From an uncultured Clostridia bacterium (lineage in GTDB: Bacteria; Bacillota; Clostridia; Oscillospirales; Oscillospiraceae): a DNA stretch of 64,000 nucleotides. Shown here piece after piece: positions 1 to 9,947 of this stretch (the first letter of the stretch is position 1; every line of letters begins with the position of its first letter). The notes beneath the pieces were generated by a model. The model was not told the DNA's origin, did not search any database, and saw only the letters and a program-made list of their open reading frames with translations. The position numbers and the translations under genes are program-made. Location: positions 11,950 through 75,949 of the forward strand of contig CAKNZJ010000038.1 of assembly GCA_932222125.1 (NCBI GenBank), written 5' to 3'.

Positions 1-135
1 AACACCATAGGCGATTCCGGCCGAGACCCCAATGACATAGTCAAAGTCCAGCCCCGCCTCCAAAAATCCGTCTGTAACACCGCTGGAATAGATGGTCCGC
101 AGCGCGCCGCCCTCCAATACCAATCCTGTCTTCAT
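1..135 (-). CDS. Patatin-like phospholipase family protein (5' end only)
   Basis: The first 45 codons are present and the rest lies beyond the left edge. The start ATG (135-133) has an AAGGAG site ten bases upstream. The N-terminus shows the oxyanion-hole glycine run LEGGALR and, about 30 residues later, the nucleophile elbow GVSAG (G-x-S-x-G). Both are hallmarks of bacterial patatin-like serine lipases, which act on acyl esters with a Ser-Asp dyad. The catalytic Asp cannot be seen. Substrate is unknown. The gene diverges from the glycogen operon. Confidence 0.8.
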   Translation of the reverse strand, partial: MKTGLVLEGGALRTIYSSGVTDGFLEAGLDFDYVIGVSAGIAYGV

Positions 136-555
136 TCCCAATGCTCTCCTTCCGTCATCCCATCCAAGCCCTTCAATCGGTTCTGTCCTTTGGCATAAAC
201 CGCTCAGGGCCGCCGTTCCCACCGATTCACACAGGGAATATTGTTCAATATCATACCATTGGTATCAGGCATTTTTCAAGCTAAACTTTCCTAGTCCCCA
301 TGAATTACCACAGGGTGCCCGGCATCAGGCGGCGTGATATCTATCCCGGTGACACGGCACATCTAATCACTCTCCCCTGTTTTCCAACCTTCCCCCACTT
401 TTCCCACATATTCGCTCAAATTATACATATTTTTTATTTATTTTTTGTGCATCTTGACTTTATCCCTAATCAGGGTTATAATGTATTAAGTTATCCATAT
501 TTTATCCATCTCAGGAAATTTATTCCTGGGAATGGCCGGAAATTGAGGAGCAATT
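136..555. other. Intergenic region between patatin-like gene and glgB
   Basis: About 420 bases without a convincing gene. The part next to glgB is AT-rich and holds the glgB promoter (454-482). Short reading frames here lack ribosome-binding sites and recognisable products. No riboswitch consensus was recognised. Confidence 0.6.
454..482 (+). promoter_or_regulatory. Sigma-A-type promoter of the glycogen operon
   Basis: TTGACT at 454-459, a 17-base spacer and a perfect TATAAT at 477-482, in an AT-rich stretch 74 bases before glgB. This is the only strong promoter seen upstream of the seven-gene glg cluster. Confidence 0.8.
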
Positions 556-2667
556 ATGTTGAAAAAGACAGATGTTCTCAGCAGTGCCATCGCCCGGTTC
601 AGCGATGGGACAAGCACCGATGCATATCAGTTTATGGGCTGTCATAAAGATACCCGGGATGGACAAGATGGTTATGTGTTCCGGGTCTGGGCTCCCCATG
701 CCAAGAGCGTCCGGGTATTGGGCAAATTTAACCATTGGGACAAAAGCTCCCCCATTATGGAGCAGATCTCCCCCTCTATTTGGGAGCGTTTTGTCCCTGA
801 CGCACAGCTCTATGATGAATATAAATATTATATCGAATGCCCCGACGGCACCTTTGTCTTTCGGGCGGATCCCTATGGTTTTCACAGCAGTACCCGCCCA
901 GAGACCGCCAGCAAGGTATATGACCTGGAAGGCTTTGAATGGACAGACGGAGCGTATCGCCGGGCCAGATCCCGCCGCACTCCACTGAAAAGCCCTATCA
1001 ATATCTATGAGGTCCACCTGGGCTCCTGGCGAAAGCACCAGGACGGCAATCCCTTCAGCTACGTTGAGTGCGCCCGACAGCTGGCCAAATACGCCGGAGA
1101 GATGGGGTATACCCACGTGGAACTGATGCCGGTGAGCGAATATCCCTTTGATCCCTCCTGGGGCTATCAGGTCACCGGATACTATGCCCCCACCTCCCGG
1201 TATGGCACTCCCAAGGACTTTATGCAGTTCGTGGACATCCTCCACAATGCAGGCATCGGCGTCATTTTGGACTGGGTGGGTGCTCACTTCCCCAAGGATG
1301 AACAGGGTCTGTTTGAGTTCGATGGCAACTGCTGCTACGAGCCCTATGACCCCGTTATGCGGGAGCATCCCGACTGGGGCACCCGGGTATTTGACTATGG
1401 AAGGCATGAGGTGCGTTCCTTCCTAATCTCCAATGTGGTGTATTGGCTGGATAAATACCATGTGGACGGCATACGAGTGGACGCTGTGGCCTCCATGCTA
1501 TACCTGGACTATGGCCGCCGGGGCCGGGAGTGGCATCCCAACAAGGATGGAGGCAACATCAACTTGGAGGCGGTCCAGTTTCTGCGGGATATGAACACCG
1601 CTGCCCTCACCTTCAATCCCTCTGCCATCATGGCCGCGGAAGAGTCCACCGCTTTCCCCATGGTGACAAAGCCAGGATATGACGGCGGCCTGGGCTTTAA
1701 CTTTAAGTGGAATATGGGCTGGATGCATGACATGGTCAACTATATGTCCGCTGATCCCATCTACCGCAAAGGGATGCACAACAACGTCACCTTCTCCCTT
1801 ACCTATGCTTTTTCAGAGAATTTTATCCTTCCCCTGTCCCACGATGAGGTAGTCCATGGGAAATGCTCTCTGATCAACAAAATGCCCGGAGAGTATGATG
1901 GCAAATTCCAGAGTCTGCGGGCATTCTATGGCTATATGATGACCCACCCAGGCAAAAAGCTGCTGTTTATGGGCGGTGAGTTTGGGCAGTTCATTGAGTG
2001 GGACTTTACCAAGGAACTAGACTGGTTCCTGTTGGATTATGACCGCCACCGCCAACTGCTGGACTATGTCCGGGATCTGAATCACTACTACCTGGATCAC
2101 CCATCCCTGTGGCAGAACGACACAGATTGGCACGGCTTCCAATGGATTTCCTGCGATGACGCCGGCCAGAGCATCATATCCTTCCGCCGGTTGGACGCAA
2201 AAAACAAAGAGGTCATTGTCGTATGTAACTTCTGCCCTGTCCAGCGCAACGGCTACCGCATCGGCGTGCCCAGGCCAGGCACCTATATCCCCGTTCTGTC
2301 CAGCGACGATGTCAAGTACGGCGGCACCGGGGCTGCCCTCTCCCCTATTCAGGCGGACGATAAGCCCATGCACGGTCACAAGTACTCTATCTTGCTGACT
2401 ATCCCACCCCTTTCCACCGTATTTTATGAGCGGGACGCCTCCCGCAAGGCGGCCTCAGTAACCAACAATAGCACTGTCAAGGCCAGGCAAGCGGCCGGCG
2501 CCACCAAGGCCAAGAGCGCTGCTAAAGCCACCCCAGCCACCACTGTCAAAGCAAAATCTCCTAAATCTAAGTCCGCTGGCGTTCAGGCCAAGACCACCAA
2601 ACTCACCACCGCATCCAAGATCCGCACGACCGCGGAGCAAAGTTCAAAAACGGAAACCAAGTCATAG
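556..2667 (+). CDS. glgB: 1,4-alpha-glucan branching enzyme with long basic tail
   Basis: Cuts alpha-1,4 glucan chains and rejoins them as alpha-1,6 branches in cytoplasmic glycogen. It has an N-terminal CBM48-like beta domain followed by a GH13 barrel. The catalytic set is visible: the nucleophile Asp309 in GIRVDAV, acid/base Glu362 in MAAEES, and Asp430 in SHDEVVHGK. The ATG follows a GAGGAG site. The enzyme should end near LPPLSTVFYERD. Here about 75 more residues follow (from about residue 629), almost entirely Ala, Lys, Thr and Ser, which is not normal for the family. First gene of the glycogen operon, 12 bases before glgC. Confidence 0.97.
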   Translation: MLKKTDVLSSAIARFSDGTSTDAYQFMGCHKDTRDGQDGYVFRVWAPHAKSVRVLGKFNHWDKSSPIMEQISPSIWERFVPDAQLYDEYKYYIECPDGTFVFRADPYGFHSSTRPETASKVYDLEGFEWTDGAYRRARSRRTPLKSPINIYEVHLGSWRKHQDGNPFSYVECARQLAKYAGEMGYTHVELMPVSEYPFDPSWGYQVTGYYAPTSRYGTPKDFMQFVDILHNAGIGVILDWVGAHFPKDEQGLFEFDGNCCYEPYDPVMREHPDWGTRVFDYGRHEVRSFLISNVVYWLDKYHVDGIRVDAVASMLYLDYGRRGREWHPNKDGGNINLEAVQFLRDMNTAALTFNPSAIMAAEESTAFPMVTKPGYDGGLGFNFKWNMGWMHDMVNYMSADPIYRKGMHNNVTFSLTYAFSENFILPLSHDEVVHGKCSLINKMPGEYDGKFQSLRAFYGYMMTHPGKKLLFMGGEFGQFIEWDFTKELDWFLLDYDRHRQLLDYVRDLNHYYLDHPSLWQNDTDWHGFQWISCDDAGQSIISFRRLDAKNKEVIVVCNFCPVQRNGYRIGVPRPGTYIPVLSSDDVKYGGTGAALSPIQADDKPMHGHKYSILLTIPPLSTVFYERDASRKAASVTNNSTVKARQAAGATKAKSAAKATPATTVKAKSPKSKSAGVQAKTTKLTTASKIRTTAEQSSKTETKS

Positions 2668-2679
2668 GGGGATATCACC

Positions 2680-3870
2680 GTGATCAAGCGCAAAAAGGAA
2701 TGTATCGCCATGCTTCTGGCCGGTGGCCAGGGCAGCAGACTTTATGTGCTGACGGAGGACACCGCCAAACCAGCAGTGCCCTTTGGAGGTAAATACCGCA
2801 TCATCGACTTTTCTCTGTCCAACTGCGTCAACTCAGGCATCGACACCGTCGGTATCCTCACCCAATATCAGCCCCTTGAGTTGAATGGCTACATCGGCAA
2901 CGGACAGCCCTGGGATCTAAACCGTAACTTCGGCGGCGCCCATGTGCTCCCCCCTTATACCAAGACAAAGCACAACGACTGGTACAAGGGGACTGCCAAC
3001 GCCATCTATCAAAACATTCCCTTTATTGATCGCTACAATCCCGAATATGTGGTCATCCTGTCCGGCGACCACATCTATAAGATGGATTATAACAAGATGC
3101 TCCAGTTTCACAAGGAAAAGCAGTCTGAGTGCACCATTGCCGTCATCACTGTCAGCCCGGACGACGCCACCCGCATGGGCATTATGTCTACCGATGAAAA
3201 TATGTCTATCACCGACTTTGAGGAAAAGCCCAAGCATCCCAAAAGTCTCCAGGCATCCATGGGGGTGTATATATTTACCTGGGAAGTGCTCAAACAGTAC
3301 TTGATCGCGGATGAAGAAGATCCCAAATCGGAAAACGATTTTGGCAAAAATGTGATCCCCGCCTTTCTCCAGGACGGACGGCGCCTATTCGCCTACCCAT
3401 TTGACGGCTATTGGAAGGATGTGGGCACACTGGACAGTCTGTGGGATGCTAATATGGACCTACTAGACCCTAACGATCCACTGAATATGCGGGATCCCAG
3501 CTTCAAGGTTTACGCCCGCAACTACGCTACCCCCTCCACCCGCATCGACTCCGGCGCTAAGGTGTCCAACTCCTTCGTGGCTGAGGGCTGTATCATCCAG
3601 GGCACCGTGGAACACTCTGTATTATACACCGGCTGCCTGGTGGAAGAGGGGGCCGTGGTCACTGGCACCGTTCTCATGCCAAACACTGTGGTAAAAAAAG
3701 GAAGCGAGGTCAACTACGCAATCATTGGGGAACAGTGCGTGATCGAAGGTGGCGCTAAAATTGGTGAGCGGCCGGAGAACGTCGTGGGAAAGGAATGGGG
3801 TATTGCCGTGGTAGGCCACAAAAAAACTGTTCCCTCCGGCTCCATCGTCAAGCCAAGGGCAATCGTATAG
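2680..3870 (+). CDS. glgC: Glucose-1-phosphate adenylyltransferase, catalytic subunit
   Basis: Makes ADP-glucose from ATP and glucose-1-phosphate, the committed step of glycogen synthesis. The nucleotide-binding motif LLAGGQGSRL, the AKPAVPFGGKYRIIDF block and the GDHIYKMDY metal/substrate loop are all intact. The C-terminal third is a hexapeptide beta-helix. Length (396 aa) is normal. It starts with GTG at 2680, behind an AGGGGG site. It is followed immediately by glgD, as in Bacillus and clostridia, where GlgC and GlgD form a hetero-oligomer. Confidence 0.97.
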   Translation: MIKRKKECIAMLLAGGQGSRLYVLTEDTAKPAVPFGGKYRIIDFSLSNCVNSGIDTVGILTQYQPLELNGYIGNGQPWDLNRNFGGAHVLPPYTKTKHNDWYKGTANAIYQNIPFIDRYNPEYVVILSGDHIYKMDYNKMLQFHKEKQSECTIAVITVSPDDATRMGIMSTDENMSITDFEEKPKHPKSLQASMGVYIFTWEVLKQYLIADEEDPKSENDFGKNVIPAFLQDGRRLFAYPFDGYWKDVGTLDSLWDANMDLLDPNDPLNMRDPSFKVYARNYATPSTRIDSGAKVSNSFVAEGCIIQGTVEHSVLYTGCLVEEGAVVTGTVLMPNTVVKKGSEVNYAIIGEQCVIEGGAKIGERPENVVGKEWGIAVVGHKKTVPSGSIVKPRAIV

Positions 3871-3883
3871 GGGGCGTTGTACC

Positions 3884-5002
3884 ATGAATATGTCCGGTAT
3901 TATTTTTTCCGAAATGTACGGCAATGAGCTGAATGAATTTACCCATGACCGAAATATGGCCGCCATTCCTTTCGCCGGACGCTACCGGCTGGTGGACTTT
4001 GTGCTGTCCAACATGGTCAACTCAGGCATTACCAATGTGGGGGTGCTGGCCAAACAGCACTATCACTCCCTGATGGACCATTTGAACAACAGCCAAGAGT
4101 GGGACTTAAACCGTAAAAATGGGGGCCTGCAGCTCCTGCCTCCCTTTGCCACCGAGACCGTCAACAAAAACAACCGGGGCAAGCTGGATGAGCTACGTAA
4201 TGCCCTCAATTTTTTGGAAAATGTCTCCACCCCCTATGTCCTGCTGGCAGACGCCTATGTCATCTGCAATATGGACTATCGCCCCGCTCTGGCCCACCAC
4301 ATTGACAGCGGCTGTGATATCACCATCATCGCCACCAAAGAGGATGGCTCCTCCACCAAGCCCTTTCCCTCCGTGATGCAGGCGGACAGCGGCCGACGGG
4401 TCACCTCCTACGCCCTGAACTATGCGGCCAAGGCAGGGGATTACGCCGGAATGAGCCATATGATTATCTCTCGAAAGCTGCTGATCAAAATCATCCAAGA
4501 ATACACCGCCAAAGGCATCTACCACCTGGAACGGGACTTTATCCAGCACCAGTTCAACCGGGGACAGCTCTCCATCAACCTGTATGCCTTTACCGGACTG
4601 GTGCTACGTATTCGGGATATTGGTGAATATTTCCAGAACAGTTTGGCCATCCTCAACGCAGAGGTGAGCCATCCTCTCTTCCGGGACGATCAGCCTATCT
4701 ATACCCGAGTCACTGATGAGGTCCCCGCTTACTATGGAATGGACTGCTCCGTCAGCGGCTGTGTCATTGCCGACGGCTGCATCGTGGAAGGTTCAGTGGA
4801 TCATTGCATCCTCTCCCGAGGAGTGCGCATCTGCAAGGGTGCCACAGTAAAAAACTGCGTCATCATGCAGGGCAGCGTGGTGGGTGAGGGAGCCAGTCTG
4901 GAAAATGTGATTGTGGACAAATGGGCCACCATCACCGTTGGGGCTCAGCTTAAGGGTCTGTCCTCCAATCCGGTGATTATTCGTAAAGGAGTAACAGTAT
5001 GA
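3884..5002 (+). CDS. glgD: Glucose-1-phosphate adenylyltransferase GlgD subunit
   Basis: Paralogue of glgC with the same two-part architecture (nucleotidyltransferase fold, then beta-helix) but a degraded active site. The glycine-rich ATP loop is missing from the N-terminus, and the GDHIYKMDY motif has become ADAYVICNMDY. This is the usual state of GlgD, which is thought to be a modulatory partner that raises GlgC activity. The stop overlaps the glgA start by four bases (ATGA), implying translational coupling. Confidence 0.95.
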   Translation: MNMSGIIFSEMYGNELNEFTHDRNMAAIPFAGRYRLVDFVLSNMVNSGITNVGVLAKQHYHSLMDHLNNSQEWDLNRKNGGLQLLPPFATETVNKNNRGKLDELRNALNFLENVSTPYVLLADAYVICNMDYRPALAHHIDSGCDITIIATKEDGSSTKPFPSVMQADSGRRVTSYALNYAAKAGDYAGMSHMIISRKLLIKIIQEYTAKGIYHLERDFIQHQFNRGQLSINLYAFTGLVLRIRDIGEYFQNSLAILNAEVSHPLFRDDQPIYTRVTDEVPAYYGMDCSVSGCVIADGCIVEGSVDHCILSRGVRICKGATVKNCVIMQGSVVGEGASLENVIVDKWATITVGAQLKGLSSNPVIIRKGVTV

Positions 5003-6432
5003 AGATCCTGTTTGCCGCCAGCGAGGCGGCTCCCTATATCAAGACTGGCGGCCTGGGCGATGTGGCCGCTGCCCTGCCCAAGGCCCTGTGCCAAACTCCG
5101 GGCACTGAGGTGTCCATCTTCCTGCCGTACTATAAACCCCTCAAAGATAACCCTGAGCTTTCCGTGGAGTTGGTGGCTGAATTCACCGTCCCCCTGTCCT
5201 GGCGCAATGTCTACGCCGGCGTATTCCGGGCAACCAACCAGGCCGGAGGCCCCCAGTATTTCTTCATTGACAATGAGTACTACTTCTACCGGGATGGTCC
5301 CATCTACGGCCACTATGATGATGGCGAACGCTTCGCCTTTTTCTCTAAGGCCATTCTAGAATCCTTGCAGTATCTGGACTGGTATCCCAACGTCATCCAC
5401 TGCAATGACTGGCAAACCGCTCTCATCCCTGTATTTCTGCGGGCCTGCTATCAAGGGTTGGAGGCCTATTGGCCCATTCGCACGGTGTATACCATTCATA
5501 ATATTGAATACCAGGGCTGGGCCTCTGATGACTTTGTGGATGAGGTGCTGGGTCTGCCTCAGGACTGGAAGGGCACCATGCAGTTTAAGGGCGCTACCAA
5601 TCTGATGAAGGCAGCCATCCTCACCGCTGACCAGGTGACCACCGTTTCCCGCACCTACTCCTATGAGATTCAAAATCCCTACTATGCCCATGGGCTGGCT
5701 CATGTTCTGCAAGCACACAGCTATAAACTGAGCGGCGTGGTCAACGGCATCGACACCCAGATATTCAATCCAGCCACCGACCCGCTGATCTATGCCAACT
5801 ATACCGCCAATACACTGGAGAAAAAGCTGGAAAATAAGCGTTTTCTCCAGCAGCGGCTAGGGCTTGCCATCCGGGATGAGGTGCCCATTGTCATCATGAT
5901 CACCCGGCTGGTTAGTCACAAGGGGGTGGATCTGGTCCAGGCTGTCATGGACGATCTTATGTGGGACGACCTGCAGCTGGTGGTGATCGGCACCGGTGAG
6001 TATGAGTATGAGAATATGTTCCGTTACTACGCCGGGCAGTTCCCCCACAAAATGTCCGCTAATATCGTCTTTGACAACACCCTGGCCCATCAGGCCTATG
6101 CTGGGGGCGATCTGGTGCTGATGCCTTCAAAACAAGAGCCATGCGGCCTGACTCAGCTCATCGCCATGCGGTATGGCACCGTCCCCGTGGTTCGAGAGAC
6201 CGGAGGACTATTTGACACAGTATCCCCCTTCAACCAAGAGACCATGGAGGGCCGGGGATTTACCTTTAAGAGCTATAATGCCCACGACATGCTGGACGCC
6301 GTCCGCCGTGGAGAAGAGCTGTTCCACCACCCGGATCTGTGGAGCGCCCTTCAGCACAATGCTATGGCCTATGACTGTTCCTGGGCCCGCTCTGTAGAGG
6401 AATATTGGCAGATTTATCACGCCGTGCTGTAA
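4999..6432 (+). CDS. glgA: Glycogen synthase (ADP-glucose)
   Basis: GT5 glycosyltransferase that transfers glucose from ADP-glucose to the non-reducing end of glycogen. The N-terminal ADP-glucose-binding loop KTGGLGDVAAALPKAL (residues about 15-30) is intact, as are HNIEYQGW and the C-terminal EPCGLTQLIAMRYGTVPV block with the conserved Glu. 477 aa is typical. The ATG overlaps the glgD stop. Confidence 0.97.
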   Translation: MKILFAASEAAPYIKTGGLGDVAAALPKALCQTPGTEVSIFLPYYKPLKDNPELSVELVAEFTVPLSWRNVYAGVFRATNQAGGPQYFFIDNEYYFYRDGPIYGHYDDGERFAFFSKAILESLQYLDWYPNVIHCNDWQTALIPVFLRACYQGLEAYWPIRTVYTIHNIEYQGWASDDFVDEVLGLPQDWKGTMQFKGATNLMKAAILTADQVTTVSRTYSYEIQNPYYAHGLAHVLQAHSYKLSGVVNGIDTQIFNPATDPLIYANYTANTLEKKLENKRFLQQRLGLAIRDEVPIVIMITRLVSHKGVDLVQAVMDDLMWDDLQLVVIGTGEYEYENMFRYYAGQFPHKMSANIVFDNTLAHQAYAGGDLVLMPSKQEPCGLTQLIAMRYGTVPVVRETGGLFDTVSPFNQETMEGRGFTFKSYNAHDMLDAVRRGEELFHHPDLWSALQHNAMAYDCSWARSVEEYWQIYHAVL

Positions 6433-6509
6433 AACCGCTTCCCATCTGATTATCCCGCTCGTTTCACTTATTTTTGCCGGCGCCGTCCGGCGGCAAGGAG
6501 CCTATTGAT

Positions 6510-8915
6510 ATGGATCAGAAACAGATTCTTTCCAACCTGGAAGAGACCCTGCTGGTGCGATACGGCTGTCCCATTCAGAGCGCCTCCCCCCAGCAGGTCT
6601 ACCGCGCCCTATGCTATGTGGTAAACCGCATGCTTGCCACAAAAAGCGCCGCCTTTTACCGCAAACGGGATGAGAACCATGACAAGAAAGTGTATTACAT
6701 GTCTATGGAGTTCCTTGTTGGCACCTCTCTGCGCAACAACCTTTATAACCTGGGCCTGGAGGAGGTTTTTTCCAAGGCGCTGGCTGGCTGTGGGATCGAT
6801 ATCCACAACCTGTATGAGTTAGAGCCGGACGCCGGCCTGGGCAATGGCGGCTTGGGCCGCTTGGCCTCCTGCTATATGGACTCAGCTACCACCCTCGGTT
6901 TACCCATGACTGGCTATTCCATCCGTTATGAATTCGGCATCTTTAAGCAGAAAATCGTGGACGGTTGGCAGATGGAATTTCCCGATGACTGGATGAACAT
7001 GGGCCATGTCTGGCTGGTTCCCCATGAAAGCGAGGCGGTAGAGGTCAAATTCGGCGGCCAAATCCACAGCTGGGATGACAATGGCAGATACCGTGTAGCA
7101 CATCTCAACTATCAATCCGTCATGGCTGTGCCCAATGAGATGTTCATCTCCGGATATGACACCGATGCTGTCAACCCGCTGGTACTGTGGAGCGCCAAAT
7201 CCCCCAACAGCTTCGACATGTCCGCTTTCTCCCGGGGCGACTACGCCAAGGCTCTGGAAGGGGATACCATGGCCGAGGTCATCTCTAAGGTGCTCTATCC
7301 CGCCGATGACCACATGGCGGGAAAACGCTTGCGTTTGCGCCAGCAATACCTGCTGGTATCCGCCTCGATGCAGACCATTCTGAATAAGCACCTGCGGGTA
7401 TATCCATCCTTGGACAACCTGCCGGACAAGGTGTCTATCCACATCAACGATACCCATCCCGCCCTGTGTGTTCCCGAGCTCATGCGCTTACTGGTGGATG
7501 AGCATGACTACGGCTGGGACAAGGCTTGGGAGATCACCTGCCGCACTCTGTCCTATACCAACCATACGGTCATGAGCGAGGCTCTGGAACGATGGGCTGA
7601 GTCTCTGTTCTCCCAACAGCTCCCACGCATCCATCAGATCGTCTGTGAGATCAACCGCCGTCTGCTGACAGACCTTTACGGTATCTATGGCGATGACATG
7701 GGCAAAATCAACTATATGGCTGTGATTGCCAACGGAGAAATTCGCATGGCCAACCTTTGTCTGGCCGCCTGCCATAAAGTCAACGGCGTGTCCCAGCTGC
7801 ACACTGAAATTTTAGAAAACAGCATTTTCCGGGACTACTATCAAATGGATCCGGACAAATTTTGCAACGTCACCAACGGCATTGCCTACCGCCGGTGGCT
7901 ATGTCAGGCCAACCCTCAGCTTAGGGATCTTCTCAATGAGCTCATCGGCGACGGTTATACCACCGACAGCACGCAGTTGAACAAGCTGATGAAGTATCAC
8001 GATGACCCCGCCGTTCTCCAACGCCTGCAGGACATCAAACGGTCTAACAAGGTCAGGCTGAGCAACCTCATTTTACAGCGCAACGGTGTCTATGTGGACC
8101 CCAATTCCCTCTTTGATGTGCAGATTAAACGGCTCCACGAGTATAAGCGGCAGCTACTCAATGTGCTGCAGATCCTTCATATGTACCTGTCCATCAAAGC
8201 CAGCCCCAACGCCCCCTTCCAGCCCCGCACCTTTGTATTTGCCGCCAAGGCATCCGCAGGCTATATCATGGCCAAACAGATTATCCAGCTCATCGTGGCG
8301 GTGTCCCGGTTGACCAATTCTGACCCGGACTCCCGAGACAAGCTAAAGGTTGTCTTCATGGAAGATTACAACGTGTCGCTGGCTGAAATCATCATCCCTG
8401 CCGCTGAAATTTCCGAGCAGATCTCCATCGCCGGCAAAGAGGCCAGCGGCACAGGTAATATGAAGCTGATGATCAACGGCGCGGTGACACTGGGTACGCT
8501 GGACGGCGCCAATGTGGAGATCCATCAACAGGTGGGAGACGATAACATCTTCCTTTTCGGTCTAAAGACAGATGAGGTAAACGAGCTGTGGCGCCGGGGC
8601 TACAATCCCCTGGATTATGTGCGCTCCGATCCAGAGCTAAAAGCGGTGATGGATCTGCTTATGGGTGGCATCAGCGGAATGCACTTTGACGACATCGTCC
8701 GCTCCCTCACCACCACCAGCTATGGCTCTGCTGACCCCTATATGTGCCTGGCAGACTTCCACGACTATGTGAGGGCACAGCAGCTGGTGTCAGAGGTGTA
8801 TGCCAATCAGCGCCGCTTCACGAATATGTCCTTGGTGAACACCGCCAAAGCGGGCTTCTTCTCCGCTGACCGGGCCGTGCTGGAGTATGAAAAAAATATC
8901 TGGCACACCAAGTGA
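6510..8915 (+). CDS. glgP: Glycogen/starch/alpha-glucan phosphorylase
   Basis: GT35 phosphorylase that releases glucose-1-phosphate from glycogen with pyridoxal phosphate. The PLP lysine is Lys652 in EASGTGNMK. The N-terminal GNGGLGRLASCYMDS and the LHEYKRQLLN motif are also present. I start it at the ATG at 6510, nine bases behind AAGGAG; an upstream in-frame TTG (6474) lacks a site. 801 aa is normal. It lies 77 bases behind glgA with no terminator between, so breakdown is co-transcribed with synthesis. Confidence 0.97.
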   Translation: MDQKQILSNLEETLLVRYGCPIQSASPQQVYRALCYVVNRMLATKSAAFYRKRDENHDKKVYYMSMEFLVGTSLRNNLYNLGLEEVFSKALAGCGIDIHNLYELEPDAGLGNGGLGRLASCYMDSATTLGLPMTGYSIRYEFGIFKQKIVDGWQMEFPDDWMNMGHVWLVPHESEAVEVKFGGQIHSWDDNGRYRVAHLNYQSVMAVPNEMFISGYDTDAVNPLVLWSAKSPNSFDMSAFSRGDYAKALEGDTMAEVISKVLYPADDHMAGKRLRLRQQYLLVSASMQTILNKHLRVYPSLDNLPDKVSIHINDTHPALCVPELMRLLVDEHDYGWDKAWEITCRTLSYTNHTVMSEALERWAESLFSQQLPRIHQIVCEINRRLLTDLYGIYGDDMGKINYMAVIANGEIRMANLCLAACHKVNGVSQLHTEILENSIFRDYYQMDPDKFCNVTNGIAYRRWLCQANPQLRDLLNELIGDGYTTDSTQLNKLMKYHDDPAVLQRLQDIKRSNKVRLSNLILQRNGVYVDPNSLFDVQIKRLHEYKRQLLNVLQILHMYLSIKASPNAPFQPRTFVFAAKASAGYIMAKQIIQLIVAVSRLTNSDPDSRDKLKVVFMEDYNVSLAEIIIPAAEISEQISIAGKEASGTGNMKLMINGAVTLGTLDGANVEIHQQVGDDNIFLFGLKTDEVNELWRRGYNPLDYVRSDPELKAVMDLLMGGISGMHFDDIVRSLTTTSYGSADPYMCLADFHDYVRAQQLVSEVYANQRRFTNMSLVNTAKAGFFSADRAVLEYEKNIWHTK

Positions 8916-8982
8916 CAGCCGCCTCAGCCCTGTCGCTTGCGGTGGAAAGGCCAAGATGATTGATATCCGAGGAGGCATCACC

Positions 8983-9894
8983 ATGCGTGAAGTTTGCTTT
9001 GGCATTGACGTGGGCGGCACCACGGTGAAGCTGGGGCTGGTCAGCCAAGATGGAGAACTGTTAGAAAAACGGGAATTCCCTTCCATTCGGGATCCTGACG
9101 CTATGATGGACCATATTGCGGACCATATGAACCAAGTCATGGAACATTTCCCCGATTGCGCCTGTGTGGGCGCTGGGGTTGGCGTTCCCGGCCCTGTTAT
9201 GGAAGAATCTATCGTGCGCGGCTGTACCAACTTGGGGTGGGGAGATGTAAATGTAGCCCGGGGACTAGGCCATCGGACAAGCCTTCCTATCCGGGTATCC
9301 AACGACGCCAACCTTGCCGCCATGGGTGAGATGTGGCGGGGCGGTGGGCAGGGCTGCAAGAACCTGGTTCTGCTCACTGTGGGTACCGGAATCGGCGGCG
9401 GTATCATCTGCGACGGGCACATCCTCTCCGGCTCCATGGGAGGAGGCGGAGAGGTGGGACATATTCCAACCTCCTTTCATCCCGAATGGAGGTGCTCCTG
9501 CGGTAATTACGGCTGCCTGGAGCTCACCGCCTCCGCCCGCGGCATCATCCAGGCCGCCCGTCAGTTTTCTCCCTTCAAGGATCAGGCAGCAACCACTGCC
9601 AAAGATGTGTTTGATGCAGCCCAGGAAGGGAATGAAACCGCCCGGCAGATCATCCATCAGGCTGGGTCTGCCCTGGGCGAGGCGGCCGCAGTGTTGGCCT
9701 GTGTACTCAACCCAGAGCTGTTCCTGATTGGCGGAGGTGTGTCCGCAGCAGGGCACGCCCTGCTTGATCCCATAGAAAACACCTTCCGAGAAAAGGTGTT
9801 TCCCCCCTGTGGTCAGGCCCGGTTTGACAAGGCGCAGCTTGGCAATAACGCTGGTATCCTTGGCGGCGCCGCTCTGTTCTTCTATCAGCCATAG
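8983..9894 (+). CDS. glk: ROK family sugar kinase (probable glucokinase)
   Basis: Phosphorylates glucose (or a related sugar) with ATP. The N-terminal phosphate loop DVGGTTVKLGL, the sugar-binding region and the ROK zinc signature CSCGNYGCLE are all present. The start at 8983 has a GGAGG site seven bases upstream. An earlier in-frame ATG inside glgP has none. Between glgP and pgi, a glucokinase would salvage free glucose from glycogen debranching. The exact sugar cannot be proved from sequence. Confidence 0.88.
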   Translation: MREVCFGIDVGGTTVKLGLVSQDGELLEKREFPSIRDPDAMMDHIADHMNQVMEHFPDCACVGAGVGVPGPVMEESIVRGCTNLGWGDVNVARGLGHRTSLPIRVSNDANLAAMGEMWRGGGQGCKNLVLLTVGTGIGGGIICDGHILSGSMGGGGEVGHIPTSFHPEWRCSCGNYGCLELTASARGIIQAARQFSPFKDQAATTAKDVFDAAQEGNETARQIIHQAGSALGEAAAVLACVLNPELFLIGGGVSAAGHALLDPIENTFREKVFPPCGQARFDKAQLGNNAGILGGAALFFYQP

Positions 9895-9947
9895 CCAGTT
9901 TGCCCCCACATTTCGTGGGACTGTCAATTTTACAAAGGAGGATTCCT

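Noticed and set aside
520..1407. 295-residue open frame on the minus strand opposite glgB
   Set aside because: Shadow of the codon bias of glgB; no ribosome site or family similarity. The same holds for the long antisense frame opposite glmM (55723-56667).
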